From NCBI GenBank assembly GCA_016874295.1, contig VGUH01000010.1, positions 31,877 to 95,876 of the forward strand: 64,000 nucleotides of DNA, read 5' to 3'. A model generated the notes under the pieces. It made no database searches. It saw nothing but the letters and a program-made list of their open reading frames with translations, and had not been told where the DNA came from. Below, in pieces: positions 19,590 to 28,894 of this stretch (positions are counted from its first letter, which is position 1; each line of letters opens with the position of its first letter). The DNA comes from Gammaproteobacteria bacterium. GTDB lineage: Bacteria > Pseudomonadota > Gammaproteobacteria > Steroidobacterales > Steroidobacteraceae. Position numbers and translations under genes: made by a program.

Positions 19590-21200
19590 TCACATCCGGA
19601 ACACGCCGTAGGACTCGGCAGCGGGCGCGGGTCCATGTGCCACGACCTCGAGCGCGAGACCGAGCACGCGGCGCGTGTCGAGCGGGTCGATGACGCCGTC
19701 GTCCCAGAGCCGGGCCGTGGCGTAGTAGGGGTTGCCCTGGCGCTCGTACTGGTCGCGGATGCCCGCCATGAAGGCCTCCTGCTCGGCGTCCGGCCAAGCG
19801 CCGCCTTTCGCCTCGATGCCGTCGCGGCGCACGGTGGCGAGCACGCTCGCCGCCTGCTCGCCGCCCATCACCGAAATGCGCGCGTTCGGCCAGGTCCACA
19901 GGAAGCGCCCGCCGTAGGCGCGCCCGCACATCGCGTAGTTGCCAGCGCCGAACGACCCGCCGATCACCACGGTCAGTTTCGGTACGGTCGAACAGGCGAC
20001 CGCGGTCACCATCTTGGCGCCGTCGCGCGCGATGCCGCCCGCCTCGTAGCGGCGGCCGACCATGAAGCCGGTGATGTTCTGCAGGAACAAGAGCGGCACC
20101 TTGCGGCGATTGGCGAGCTGCACGAAGTGCGCGCCCTTCAGCGCCGACTCCGAGAACAGGATGCCGTTGTTGGCCAGGATCGCGACCGGGTAGCCCCACA
20201 GGTGCGCGAAGCCGCAGACCAGCGTCTTGCCGTACAGCGCCTTGAACTCGTGGAACTCCGAGCCGTCGACCAGCCGGGCGATCACCTCGCGCACGTCGTA
20301 GGGCTGGCGCAGGTCGCGCGGCACGATGCCGTAGAGTTCGCCGGGCTCCTGCGCCGGCGGCGCTGCTGGCCGCCGCCCGAGCCAGGCGGCCGGGCTACGG
20401 TGCAGGCTGCCGATGGCTTCACGCGCCATGGCGAGCGCGTGCGCGTCGTTCTCCGCCAGGTGGTCCACGACACCCGACGTGCGGGCATGCACGTCGCCGC
20501 CGCCGAGCGTCTCGGCGTCGACGACCTCGCCGGTCGCCGCCTTCACGAGCGGCGGCCCGCCGAGAAAGATCGTGCCCTGCTTGCGTACGATGATCGACTC
20601 GTCGCACATCGCGGGGACGTAGGCGCCGCCGGCGGTGCAGGAGCCCATCACCACCGCGAGCTGCGCAATGCCTGCCGCGGAGAGACGGGCCTGGTTGTAG
20701 AAGATGCGGCCGAAATGCTCGCGGTCGGGGAACACCTCGTCCTGCAGCGGCAGGAATGCGCCGCCCGAGTCGACCAGGTAGATGCAGGGCAGCCGGTTCT
20801 CGAGCGCGATCTCCTGCGCGCGCAGGTGCTTGCGCACCGTCATCGGGTAGTAGGTCCCGCCCTTGACGGTGGCGTCGTTGGCGACCACCAGGACCTCGCC
20901 GCCGTGGATGCGCCCGATGCCTGTGACCACGCCTGCGGACGGCGCGTCGTCGTCGTACATCCCGCCCGCGGCGAGCGGCGAGAGTTCGAGGAAGGGACTG
21001 CCGGGATCGAGCAGCGCTTCGATGCGCTCACGCGGCAGCAGCTTCCCGCGCGCCACGTGCCGGGCGCGAGCGTCCTCGCCGCCGCCCTGGGCCGCGAGCG
21101 CCTGGCGGCTGCGCAGGTCGGAGGTCAATGCGGCCATGTGCGCCGCGTTCCCGCGAAACTCCGCGCCGCCCGTGTCGACACGCGAGGCGATGCGCGTCAT
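19590..21200 (-). CDS. liuB: 3-methylcrotonyl-CoA carboxylase beta subunit
   Basis: A 536-residue carboxyltransferase subunit. It pairs with the biotin subunit (liuD) to convert 3-methylcrotonyl-CoA to 3-methylglutaconyl-CoA. The N-terminal half has [13 protein letters not shown] and [13 protein letters not shown], both characteristic of this subfamily. The C-terminal half has [16 protein letters not shown]. Length and motifs fit MCC beta better than propionyl-CoA carboxylase beta. The start ATG overlaps the stop of liuA by 4 bp (ATGA). Confidence 0.94.
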   Translation of the reverse strand: MTRIASRVDTGGAEFRGNAAHMAALTSDLRSRQALAAQGGGEDARARHVARGKLLPRERIEALLDPGSPFLELSPLAAGGMYDDDAPSAGVVTGIGRIHGGEVLVVANDATVKGGTYYPMTVRKHLRAQEIALENRLPCIYLVDSGGAFLPLQDEVFPDREHFGRIFYNQARLSAAGIAQLAVVMGSCTAGGAYVPAMCDESIIVRKQGTIFLGGPPLVKAATGEVVDAETLGGGDVHARTSGVVDHLAENDAHALAMAREAIGSLHRSPAAWLGRRPAAPPAQEPGELYGIVPRDLRQPYDVREVIARLVDGSEFHEFKALYGKTLVCGFAHLWGYPVAILANNGILFSESALKGAHFVQLANRRKVPLLFLQNITGFMVGRRYEAGGIARDGAKMVTAVACSTVPKLTVVIGGSFGAGNYAMCGRAYGGRFLWTWPNARISVMGGEQAASVLATVRRDGIEAKGGAWPDAEQEAFMAGIRDQYERQGNPYYATARLWDDGVIDPLDTRRVLGLALEVVAHGPAPAAESYGVFRM

Positions 21201-22363
21201 GGCGCGGTCGCCCTGAGCAGCTCGCGGCCGATCAGCATGCGGCGGATCTCGTTCGTGCCGGCGCCGATTTCGTACAGTTTCGCGTCGCGCAGGATGCGCC
21301 CGGCGGGGTACTCGTTGATGTAGCCGTTGCCACCCAGCACCTGGATGGCCTCGAGACCGGCACGCGTCGCGTTTTCCGACGCGATCAGCATGCAGGCAGC
21401 GGTGTCATAGCGGGTCGTGCGCCCGGCGTCGCAGGCGCGGGCCACCGCATACGCGTACGCGCGCGCGGCGTTGCAGGCGGCATAAAGGTCCGCGAGCTTG
21501 GCCTGCATGAGCTGAAAGCTGCCGATCGGCCGGCCGAATTGCTCGCGGTCGTGCAGGTAGGGAATGACCAGGTCGAGCGCGGCGCGCATGAGCCCGAGCG
21601 GTCCCCCCGTCAGCACCAGGCGCTCGTAGTCGAGCCCCGACATCAGGATCTCCACGCCGCCGCCGGGGCGCCCCAGGAGGTTCGCATCCGGGACCAGGCA
21701 ATCCTCGAACACGAGCTCGCAGGTGTCCGACCCGCGCATGCCGATCTTGTCGAGCTTCTGCGCGGCGCGATAGCCCTTCATCCCGCGTTCGACGATGAAC
21801 GCGGTGATGCCCTTCGCGCCGCTCCCCGGTTCGATGGTCGCATAAATGATTGCCGTGTCGGCTTCCGGCCCGTTCGTGATCCACATCTTCGTACCGCTCA
21901 GCAGCCAGCCGCCGTCACGCCGCTCGGCCCGGGTGCGCATGGAGACGACGTCGGATCCGGACCCGGGCTCGCTCATCGCGAGCGCACCGACGTCTTCGCC
22001 GGACACTAGGCGGGGCAGGTAACGGCGCTTCTGGGCATCGTTGCCGAAGCGCCGCAGCTGGTTCACGCACAGGTTCGAATGCGCACCATAGGAGAGGCCG
22101 ATTGAACCGGACGCGCGGCTGATCTCCTCCATGGCGACGACGTGCTCCAGATAGCCGAACCCGAGCCCGCCGTATTCCTCGGGGACTGTCATGCCGAGCA
22201 GGCCCATCGCGCCCATCTCGGGCCAGAGCTCGCGCGGAAAGCGGTTGCTGCGGTCGATCTCATCGGCCTGGGGCGCGATGCGCCGCTGGGCGAACTCGCG
22301 GACGGCCTGGCGCAGCTCCTCGACCCGGGCGGGCAGGTCGAAATCGAAATCGACCGCAGACAT
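21197..22363 (-). CDS. liuA: isovaleryl-CoA dehydrogenase
   Basis: FAD-dependent acyl-CoA dehydrogenase that oxidises isovaleryl-CoA to 3-methylcrotonyl-CoA and passes electrons to ETF. It has 388 residues. The segment [12 protein letters not shown] is typical of isovaleryl-CoA dehydrogenases, and the usual [11 protein letters not shown] and [12 protein letters not shown] motifs are near the C-terminus. The active-site base is probably the glutamate in LDYERL, its position in this subfamily. ATG 22363 is preferred over a GTG at 22375 because a GGGTGGAG ribosome-binding site precedes it at good spacing. It is the first gene of the leftward run and faces the divergent GntR regulator. Confidence 0.94.
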   Translation of the reverse strand: MSAVDFDFDLPARVEELRQAVREFAQRRIAPQADEIDRSNRFPRELWPEMGAMGLLGMTVPEEYGGLGFGYLEHVVAMEEISRASGSIGLSYGAHSNLCVNQLRRFGNDAQKRRYLPRLVSGEDVGALAMSEPGSGSDVVSMRTRAERRDGGWLLSGTKMWITNGPEADTAIIYATIEPGSGAKGITAFIVERGMKGYRAAQKLDKIGMRGSDTCELVFEDCLVPDANLLGRPGGGVEILMSGLDYERLVLTGGPLGLMRAALDLVIPYLHDREQFGRPIGSFQLMQAKLADLYAACNAARAYAYAVARACDAGRTTRYDTAACMLIASENATRAGLEAIQVLGGNGYINEYPAGRILRDAKLYEIGAGTNEIRRMLIGRELLRATAP

Positions 22364-22397
22364 TCGGAACTCCACCCCCGAGGTCTCGGCTTGCTTC

Positions 22398-22424
22398 CAA
22401 TATCATATTGTCCGACAATCGGAC
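22398..22424. promoter_or_regulatory. operator-like cluster of three palindromes between liuA and the GntR gene
   Basis: Three perfect dyads lie within 27 bp. They are CAATATCATATTG (22398-22410), ATTGTCCGACAAT (22407-22419) and GTCCGACAATCGGAC (22410-22424). The second contains TTGT-N3-ACAA, the kind of half-site spacing used by GntR/FadR-type regulators. Its place between two divergent genes, one of them a GntR regulator, makes it the likely operator for both. Confidence 0.7.
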
Positions 22425-22448
22425 AGGCAAGTACTTGAGACTCAACAT

Positions 22449-23207
22449 ATGCGCCCGATGTTCGACCCGGTCAGCTATGCCCCCGCCTATCTGCGGGTGT
22501 CGGAGGCGATCCGCACCCGGATCCTCGGCCGCGAACTCCGGGAAGGGCAGGTCCTGCCGACGGAGACCGAGCTGGCACGCCAGTTCGAGGTGAACCGCTC
22601 GACTGTCCGGGAAGCCTTGCGCAAGCTCGAGAGTGCCGGGCTGCTGGGCCGGCGCCGCGGCGGAAAACGGCTGATCGTCACGCGCCCGACGCGCGAGGCG
22701 GTCGGCGGCGGCCTGTCGCAGGCGCTCACCTTGCATCGGGCACGCGTGGTGGACGTGTGGGAGGCCCTGCAGGCGGTCCAGCCCGGCATCGCGTCGGCCG
22801 CCGCCCTGCGCCGTTCGCCGGCCGCGCTAGCCAAGCTGTCCGCGTGCGCGAACCGGTTTGCGGCGCGTTCCGGCGAGCGTGAGGCGACGGTGACCGACGT
22901 CGCGGATTTCTTCGACGCGCTCGCCGAGGCCGGCGCGAATCCCGTCTTTCACCTGCTGAACGAGCCGCTGCTGCGCCTGCTGAAGCCGAGTCTTGCCGTG
23001 ATCATCGACCGCGTGCCGCAGGCCAGGGTTCGAATCGGGGCGGCGCAGGTGGCGATCCTTGCCGCCGTCAAGGCGCGCGACGCGAAGCGGGCCGCCGAGT
23101 GGATGACCCGCCACGTGCGCGACTTTCGCCGCGGCTACGAAGTCGCCGGGATCGACCTGGCGACCGAGGTGGGGGAACCACCGGCGGTGACGTCTGCGAT
23201 CAGCTGA
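22449..23207 (+). CDS. GntR family regulator with FCD/FadR-like C-terminal domain
   Basis: A 252-residue DNA-binding regulator. The winged helix (about residues 15-80) includes LPTETELARQFEVNRSTVRE and a C-terminal RRRGGKRL wing. The helical effector domain spans about 95-235 and resembles the FCD/FadR group. The usual metal-binding histidines look replaced: the D-x-x-F-H position reads DVADFF, and the later HRAIL-type position reads QVAIL. The ligand is therefore more likely an acyl-CoA-like molecule bound without metal, which is an inference. It diverges from liuA across a palindrome cluster, so autoregulation and control of leucine oxidation are expected. Its last 8 bp overlap the convergent thiolase gene. 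Confidence 0.85.
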   Translation: MRPMFDPVSYAPAYLRVSEAIRTRILGRELREGQVLPTETELARQFEVNRSTVREALRKLESAGLLGRRRGGKRLIVTRPTREAVGGGLSQALTLHRARVVDVWEALQAVQPGIASAAALRRSPAALAKLSACANRFAARSGEREATVTDVADFFDALAEAGANPVFHLLNEPLLRLLKPSLAVIIDRVPQARVRIGAAQVAILAAVKARDAKRAAEWMTRHVRDFRRGYEVAGIDLATEVGEPPAVTSAIS

Positions 23208-24381
23208 GCTCGACCGCGACCGCCGTCGCTTCACCGCCGCCGATGCACAGCGCCGCGAGGCCGCGCTTCCTGCCGTGCCGCCGCAGCGCATGAATCAGGG
23301 TCGTCAGGATGCGCGCGCCCGTCGCGCCGATCGGGTGGCCGAGCGCGCAGGCGCCGCCGTGCACATTGACCTTGTCGTGCGGGATGCCGATGTCCCTCAT
23401 GGCCGCCATGGTCACGACCGCGAAGGCTTCGTTGACCTCGAAGAGGTCGACGTCGGCGGCCTTCCAGCCGGCGCGCTGGAGCGCCGACTGGATCGCGCCG
23501 ACCGGCGCGATCGTGAACCACTCCGGCTCCTGCGCATGGCTCGCGTGCGCGACGATGCGCGCGATCGGTTTGAGCCCGGCCCTGGCGGCGGCGCTTGCAC
23601 CCGCGAGCAGGAGTGCGGCGGCGCCGTCGGAGATCGAGGAGGAGCTCGCCGCCGTGACGGTGCCGTCCTTGCCGAATGCCGGCTTGAGCGTCGGAATCTT
23701 GTCCACCGAAACCGTGAATGGTGTTTCGTCGCGCTCAATGCGGCGCTCGCCCTTGCGGTCCTTGACCGTGACGGCGCAGATCTCATCGACGAACGCGCCC
23801 GATTCCACGGCGGCAATCGCGCGGCGCACCGACTCGGCCGCGAACGCGTCCTGGTCAGCGCGCGTGAATGCATAGCGTGCCGCGGTCGCATCGGCAAAGC
23901 AGCCCATGAGCTTGCCGTCCCAGGGGCTCTGCAGGCCGTCGTAGAACATGTGGTCGAGGATCTCGCCGTGACCCATGCGGTAGCCGGCTCGCGCCTTGGG
24001 CAGCAGGTAGGGGGCATTGGTCATCGATTCGAGCCCGCCGGCGAGCACGAAGTTGGCGCTGCCCGCGGCGATCTGGTCGGCACCGTACATCACTGCTTTC
24101 ATGGCGGAACCGCACATCTTGTTGACCGTGGTCGCGGGCACGGCGCGCGGCACGCCCGCGGCGATGGCCGCCTGCCGGGCGGGTGCCTGTCCCTGGCCGG
24201 CAGGCAGCACGCAGCCCATCACGACTTCGTTGACGAACGCGGGATCCGCACCCGCACTCTCGAGCGCGCCAGCGATTGCCGCCGCACCGAGCGCGTGGCC
24301 CGGAACATTGGCGAACACGCCGAGCATGGCCCCGATGGGCGTGCGACGGGCGCTCAGGATGACGACAGATTCGTGGGCCAT
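23200..24381 (-). CDS. acetyl-CoA C-acetyltransferase (thiolase)
   Basis: A 393-residue thiolase. Nucleophile Cys90 lies in VNKMCGSAMK. The NEAFA motif and the C-terminal GGACALGHPIGATGAR carry the remaining active-site His and Cys. It interconverts acetoacetyl-CoA and two acetyl-CoA, or acts on related 3-ketoacyl-CoAs. The neighbouring acetoacetyl-CoA synthetase and leucine genes favour the degradative direction. The start ATG at 24381 fits the family N-terminus (MAHESVVILSARRTPIG). The longer frame upstream is not conserved. Confidence 0.92.
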   Translation of the reverse strand: MAHESVVILSARRTPIGAMLGVFANVPGHALGAAAIAGALESAGADPAFVNEVVMGCVLPAGQGQAPARQAAIAAGVPRAVPATTVNKMCGSAMKAVMYGADQIAAGSANFVLAGGLESMTNAPYLLPKARAGYRMGHGEILDHMFYDGLQSPWDGKLMGCFADATAARYAFTRADQDAFAAESVRRAIAAVESGAFVDEICAVTVKDRKGERRIERDETPFTVSVDKIPTLKPAFGKDGTVTAASSSSISDGAAALLLAGASAAARAGLKPIARIVAHASHAQEPEWFTIAPVGAIQSALQRAGWKAADVDLFEVNEAFAVVTMAAMRDIGIPHDKVNVHGGACALGHPIGATGARILTTLIHALRRHGRKRGLAALCIGGGEATAVAVELS

Positions 24382-24531
24382 GGTTGCTATCCCGTTCCGG
24401 CGGATGGAGGCTATTTTGCCGTGCAACAGGCTGGCTGTCGCCCCGGCTGTGGCGAGACAACTGCCGCCTGCCACTTAGCCGGCCGCGGACCGCAACGCTA
24501 AACTGTCCGGAAGTCGCGCGTGGGAGACCCG

Positions 24532-27500
24532 ATGAGCAGCCCGGCCGAGCGGATCGACAAGGCGGCAGCCGCCGACCGCAGTCCCCTGCGCTTCGTGAGC
24601 GCAGCCTCGCTGTTCGACGGCCACGACGCCGCGATCAACATCATCCGCCGGATCCTGCAGGCGCACGGGGCGGAAGTCGTGCACCTCGGCCATAACCGCA
24701 GCGTCGCCGACATCGTCCGGGCCGCGATCCAGGAGGATGCCGATGGCATCGCCGTCAGCAGCTACCAGGGCGGGCACAACGAGTACTTCCGCTACATGGT
24801 GGACCGGTTGAAGGCCGAGGGTGCGTCGCACATCCGCATCGTGGTCGGCGGCGGCGGGACCATCGCCTCGCACGAGGTCGAGGAACTCGAGGCTTACGGC
24901 ATCGAGAAGATCTACACGCCGGACGACGGCCTCCGGCTCGGTCTCGACGGCATGATCGAGGACGTCATCCGGCGCGTGCGCGCGTCGCCGCGGCCGGTAT
25001 TTGACGGCACCGGCGTCAGTGCCGACGACCCGGTGAACCTCGCGCGGGCGATCACGCTGCTCGAACAGGGCCACGAGCCGGAGGTCGCGCGCGTCAGGAG
25101 CGCCGCGGGCAAGACGCTCAATCGCCCGCCCGTGATCGGCATCACCGGGACCGGCGGGGCCGGCAAGTCCTCGCTCACCGACGAGATCCTGAACCGCATC
25201 GTGCGCTTCTTTCCGGACCGCCGCGTCGCCGTCGTCGCCATGGACCCGACACGCAGGCGCTCCGGCGGGGCGCTGCTCGGCGACCGGATACGCATGAACG
25301 CGCTCGCGAACGAGCAACTCTTCATGCGCTCGCTGGCGACGCGCCGGCAGCACCTCGCGACCTCCGCGGTGCTGGCCGACACCGTCCAGCTCCTGAAGTC
25401 GGCGGGATTCGACCTGATCGTGGTCGAGACGGCGGGTATCGGGCAGAGCGACACCGAAATCGTGGACCTCGTCGACCTGTCGCTGTACGTCATGACGGCC
25501 GACTACGGCGCCGCCAGCCAGCTCGAGAAGATCGACATGCTGGACTTCGCCGACTTCATCGTGCTCAACAAGTTCGAGAAGCGCGGCGCCGAGGACGCGC
25601 TCCGCGACGTGCGCAAGCAGGTGGCGCGCAATCGCAAGCTGTTCAAGACGCCGCCCGAGGCGCTGCCGGTGTTCCCGACCATTGCCAGCCAGTTCAACGA
25701 CGCCGGCGTCAACGCGCTGTTCGCGGCGCTCTGCGCGCGCCTGAACGAACAGTGGGGCCGCGTCCGGCCGTGGCACCCGGAGGGCCTCGCGCCGGTCGGT
25801 GTGCCCGCGCGGCAGGCGATCATTCCGGGCGCGCAGGTGCGCTACCTCGCGGAGATCGCGGCCGGCGGCCGCGGCGCGCAGCGTGCCGCGCTGGCGGGTG
25901 CCGCCGCCGCAAGCCGTGCGCACGGCCTGCACCGCGCCCTGCAGGCGATCGGCGACGCGGAGCTCCCGGCCCCGCTCGAGCGCTGCGCGGAGGCCGCGCT
26001 AGCCGCGGGTGACGCCTCGCGGCAGGTATTGCACCGCGCTTATAACGCCGCCCTTGACGAGATCGGGGCGGAGAGCCTGGCATTGCTGCGCGAGTGGCCC
26101 GCGCGCCGCGCGGCCGCGGCGGCCGACGAGTTCTGCTATCGGGTGCGCGACCGCGAGGTGCGCGGGCCGAACTACACCGAGTCGCTCTCGCACCTGCGGC
26201 TGCCGAAGATCGCGGCGCCGGCGCACGAGGACTGGGGCGCGCAGCTCGCGTTCCTGCTGACCGAGAACCTGCCCGGTTCCTACCCGTACACCGGCGGCAT
26301 CTATGCCTACCGGCGCGAGGACGAGGATCCGACCCGCATGTTCGCGGGCGAGGGGATGCCGGAACGCACCAACCGGCGCTTCCACTATCTGGCGCGCGGG
26401 CACCAGGCGACCCGGCTTTCGACGGCATTCGACTCGACCACGCTCTACGGCGAGGATCCGGACGAGCGGCCCGACGTTTACGGGCGCATTGGCAATTCGG
26501 GCGTGTCGATCGCGAGCCTCGACGACATGAAGCGGCTTTATTCGGGATTCGACCTGTGCGCGCCGTCGACCTCGGTGTCGATGACGATCAACGGACCCGC
26601 GCCGATGATCCTCGCCATGTTCATGAACACCGCCGTGGACCAGCAGGTCGAGAAATGGCTGCGCGCGAATGGGCGCTGGGAGGAGGCGGAAGCAAGGATC
26701 GCGAAGCTGTTTGCCGGCCGCGAGCGGCCGGGCTACCGCGGCGAGTTGCCCGCCGGCCACGACGGCTCGGGGCTCGGCCTGCTCGGCGTGAGCGGCGACC
26801 AGCTGGTGGACGCCGGGACTTACGCGCGGCTCCGCGCCGACGCGCTCACGCGCGTGCGCGGCACGGTGCAGGCCGACATCCTCAAGGAGGACCAGGCGCA
26901 GAACACCTGCATTTTCTCGACCGAGTTTGCGCTCAGGATGATGGGCGACGTGCAGCAGTTCTTCACCGCTAATGGCGTACGCAATTTCTACTCGGTGTCG
27001 ATATCCGGCTACCACATCGCCGAGGCGGGGGCGAACCCGGTCTCGCAGCTCGCGTTCACGCTCGCCAACGGCTTCACGATCGTCGAGTACTACCTGTCGC
27101 GCGGCATGAAGGTTGACGACTTCGCGCCCAACCTGTCGTTCTTCTTCTCGAACGGCATGGACCCGGAGTACGCGGTGATCGGGCGCGTGGCGCGGCGCAT
27201 CTGGGCGCGCGCGATGCGTGACCGCTACGGCGCCTCGGCCCGCAGCCAGATGCTCAAGTACCACGTGCAGACGTCCGGGCGCTCGCTGCACGCGCGCGAA
27301 ATCCAGTTCAATGACATCCGCACCACGCTGCAGGCGATGTACGCGCTGTTCGACAGCTGCAACAGCCTGCACACCAACGCCTACGACGAGGCGATCACCA
27401 CGCCGACCGAGGAGAGCGTCAGGCGTGCGGTGGCGATCCAGCTCATCATCGCGCGCGAGCTCGGGCTCAACCAGAACCAGAATCCCTGGCAGGGCTCGTT

Positions 27501-27960
27501 CGTGATCGAGCGCCTGACCGAGCTGGTCGAGGAGGCGGTGTACCGCGAGTTCGAGGATCTGTCCGAGCGGGGTGGCGTGCTGGGCGCCATGGAGACCATG
27601 TACCAGCGCGGCAAGATCCAGGAGGAGTCGCTGTACTACGAGCACAAGAAGCACGACGGCAGCCTGCCGATCATCGGCGTCAACACCTTCCTGCCGGAGC
27701 AGGGCAGCCACGACGAGATCAGGAACGCCGAGCTGATCCGGTCGACCGAGGAGGAGAAGCAGGCGCAGGTCGCCGCGGTGCGCGCCTACAACGAAGCGCA
27801 CGCCGCGACGCAGGCGGCGGCGCTCGGCCGCCTGCAGGCGACGGCCGCGTCGGGAGGCAACGTGTTCGGCGAGCTCTTGGAGACGGTCAAGTCCGCGTCG
27901 CTGGGCCGTATTTCGCGCGCGCTGTACGCGGTCGGCGGCCAGTATCGCCGCAACATGTGA
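24532..27960 (+). CDS. icmF: fused acyl-CoA mutase/GTPase chaperone, IcmF type
   Basis: Cobalamin-dependent mutase of 1142 residues with its own G-protein chaperone in one chain. Domain order: B12-binding domain (about 15-150), MeaI-like GTPase (P-loop GTGGAGKSS near 206; AMDPTRRRSGGALLGDR; NKFE), linker, then the C-terminal mutase barrel with SVSISGYHIAEAGANP. This order defines IcmF, which isomerises isobutyryl-CoA and butyryl-CoA. In the substrate pocket the expected Gln is present (DQAQNTC). A Tyr appears in GIYAYRR where characterised IcmF proteins have Phe, so the exact substrate is open. Start ATG 24532 has a GGGAGA ribosome-binding site. Confidence 0.92.
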   Translation: MSSPAERIDKAAAADRSPLRFVSAASLFDGHDAAINIIRRILQAHGAEVVHLGHNRSVADIVRAAIQEDADGIAVSSYQGGHNEYFRYMVDRLKAEGASHIRIVVGGGGTIASHEVEELEAYGIEKIYTPDDGLRLGLDGMIEDVIRRVRASPRPVFDGTGVSADDPVNLARAITLLEQGHEPEVARVRSAAGKTLNRPPVIGITGTGGAGKSSLTDEILNRIVRFFPDRRVAVVAMDPTRRRSGGALLGDRIRMNALANEQLFMRSLATRRQHLATSAVLADTVQLLKSAGFDLIVVETAGIGQSDTEIVDLVDLSLYVMTADYGAASQLEKIDMLDFADFIVLNKFEKRGAEDALRDVRKQVARNRKLFKTPPEALPVFPTIASQFNDAGVNALFAALCARLNEQWGRVRPWHPEGLAPVGVPARQAIIPGAQVRYLAEIAAGGRGAQRAALAGAAAASRAHGLHRALQAIGDAELPAPLERCAEAALAAGDASRQVLHRAYNAALDEIGAESLALLREWPARRAAAAADEFCYRVRDREVRGPNYTESLSHLRLPKIAAPAHEDWGAQLAFLLTENLPGSYPYTGGIYAYRREDEDPTRMFAGEGMPERTNRRFHYLARGHQATRLSTAFDSTTLYGEDPDERPDVYGRIGNSGVSIASLDDMKRLYSGFDLCAPSTSVSMTINGPAPMILAMFMNTAVDQQVEKWLRANGRWEEAEARIAKLFAGRERPGYRGELPAGHDGSGLGLLGVSGDQLVDAGTYARLRADALTRVRGTVQADILKEDQAQNTCIFSTEFALRMMGDVQQFFTANGVRNFYSVSISGYHIAEAGANPVSQLAFTLANGFTIVEYYLSRGMKVDDFAPNLSFFFSNGMDPEYAVIGRVARRIWARAMRDRYGASARSQMLKYHVQTSGRSLHAREIQFNDIRTTLQAMYALFDSCNSLHTNAYDEAITTPTEESVRRAVAIQLIIARELGLNQNQNPWQGSFVIERLTELVEEAVYREFEDLSERGGVLGAMETMYQRGKIQEESLYYEHKKHDGSLPIIGVNTFLPEQGSHDEIRNAELIRSTEEEKQAQVAAVRAYNEAHAATQAAALGRLQATAASGGNVFGELLETVKSASLGRISRALYAVGGQYRRNM

Positions 27961-27987
27961 TTGTGAAGGGGTGCGTCCCCGTCACAA
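27961..27987. terminator. bidirectional hairpin between icmF and plsC
   Basis: TTGTGA/TCACAA (6 bp) encloses GGGG/CCCC with a 5-nt loop and one mismatch. It sits exactly between two convergent stop codons and overlaps the plsC stop. No T-run is present, so termination efficiency is uncertain. Confidence 0.4.
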
Positions 27988-28698
27988 GAGCGGCTCGCGG
28001 GTTGCGGCGGCAATGCGCTCGCGGGCGGCGTCGCGCAATTCCGACGCCGCGTCGCCGGCACCCGTGCGGGCGGGCAGCGGATCGAGCACCTCGATGGCAA
28101 TGCGGGACCAATGCGGCCACCGCTGCGTGCCGCCCAGCACCTCGCGCGTGCCCCGGATCGCGACCGGTGCGACCGGAAGACCGGTGCGCGCCGCCAGCGC
28201 GAACGCCCCGTCGTGGAACCGGCCGATCCCCTGGTCGGGGCTGAATGTCCCCTCCGGGAAGAACGCGACCGCTTCGCCGCGCTCCAGGGCCCGCAGGATC
28301 CGGCGCGCATCGCCGGCGCCCTCGTGGCGATTGTTGCGCTCGACGAAGTGGTGGCCGAGCCGCTGCAGCAGGTAGCCGAGCACCGGTGCGCGCGATGCCT
28401 CTTTCTTGATCACGAAGCCGAAGCGCGGCGGCAGGTGGGCGAACAGCAGCGGCCCGTCGAGATAGCTGGCGTGGTTCGCGACGATGACGCAGCCCGTCGC
28501 CGGTAGGCGGTCGAGACCGTTGCGGCGCACCGGCAGCCCGCTCAACAGGAAATAGGCGCGGCAAACCGCGCCCGCCGTGGCGCGACGCGCGGTGAGCCCC
28601 GGCAGCAGCAGGATCGCGAAGCCTGCGAGCAGCACGACCGGGATTACGAGCAGGAAGGCCCAGAGGCCCCATGCGAGTTGCAGCGGATTCCGGGTCAT
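27982..28698 (-). CDS. plsC: 1-acyl-sn-glycerol-3-phosphate acyltransferase (PlsC family)
   Basis: Membrane acyltransferase of 238 residues that acylates lysophosphatidate in phospholipid synthesis. A hydrophobic N-terminal segment (about residues 8-35) anchors it. The catalytic NHASYLD (HX4D) and the phosphate-binding FPEGTFS motif are both intact. The PlsC branch is also used for other lysolipid acyltransferases, so specificity is inferred. It is convergent with icmF and divergent from xerD. Confidence 0.88.
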   Translation of the reverse strand: MTRNPLQLAWGLWAFLLVIPVVLLAGFAILLLPGLTARRATAGAVCRAYFLLSGLPVRRNGLDRLPATGCVIVANHASYLDGPLLFAHLPPRFGFVIKKEASRAPVLGYLLQRLGHHFVERNNRHEGAGDARRILRALERGEAVAFFPEGTFSPDQGIGRFHDGAFALAARTGLPVAPVAIRGTREVLGGTQRWPHWSRIAIEVLDPLPARTGAGDAASELRDAARERIAAATREPLL

Positions 28699-28894
28699 GG
28701 GGCGGGGCGTCGATTCGGCCTCAGGTACTGTGAACTGGTTCCGGTTATGTTATAACGGTCATAGGGCTCTGTGAGGCGGGTCACGCTGACCGCAGCCGGG
28801 CCAAACCATACTGCGCCCGCGTTCTGTCGCACCAGCCTGGTGCGCGCGATCCCGCGCCGGTACAGGCAGCCGCGACGGACAGCAGGACAGGTCC
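28699..28894. other. intergenic region between plsC and xerD
   Basis: A divergent promoter space with a locally AT-richer core around 28745-28765 containing TGTTATAAC, which could serve as a -10 element. I see no convincing paired -35 and no palindrome I would defend. Confidence 0.3.
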
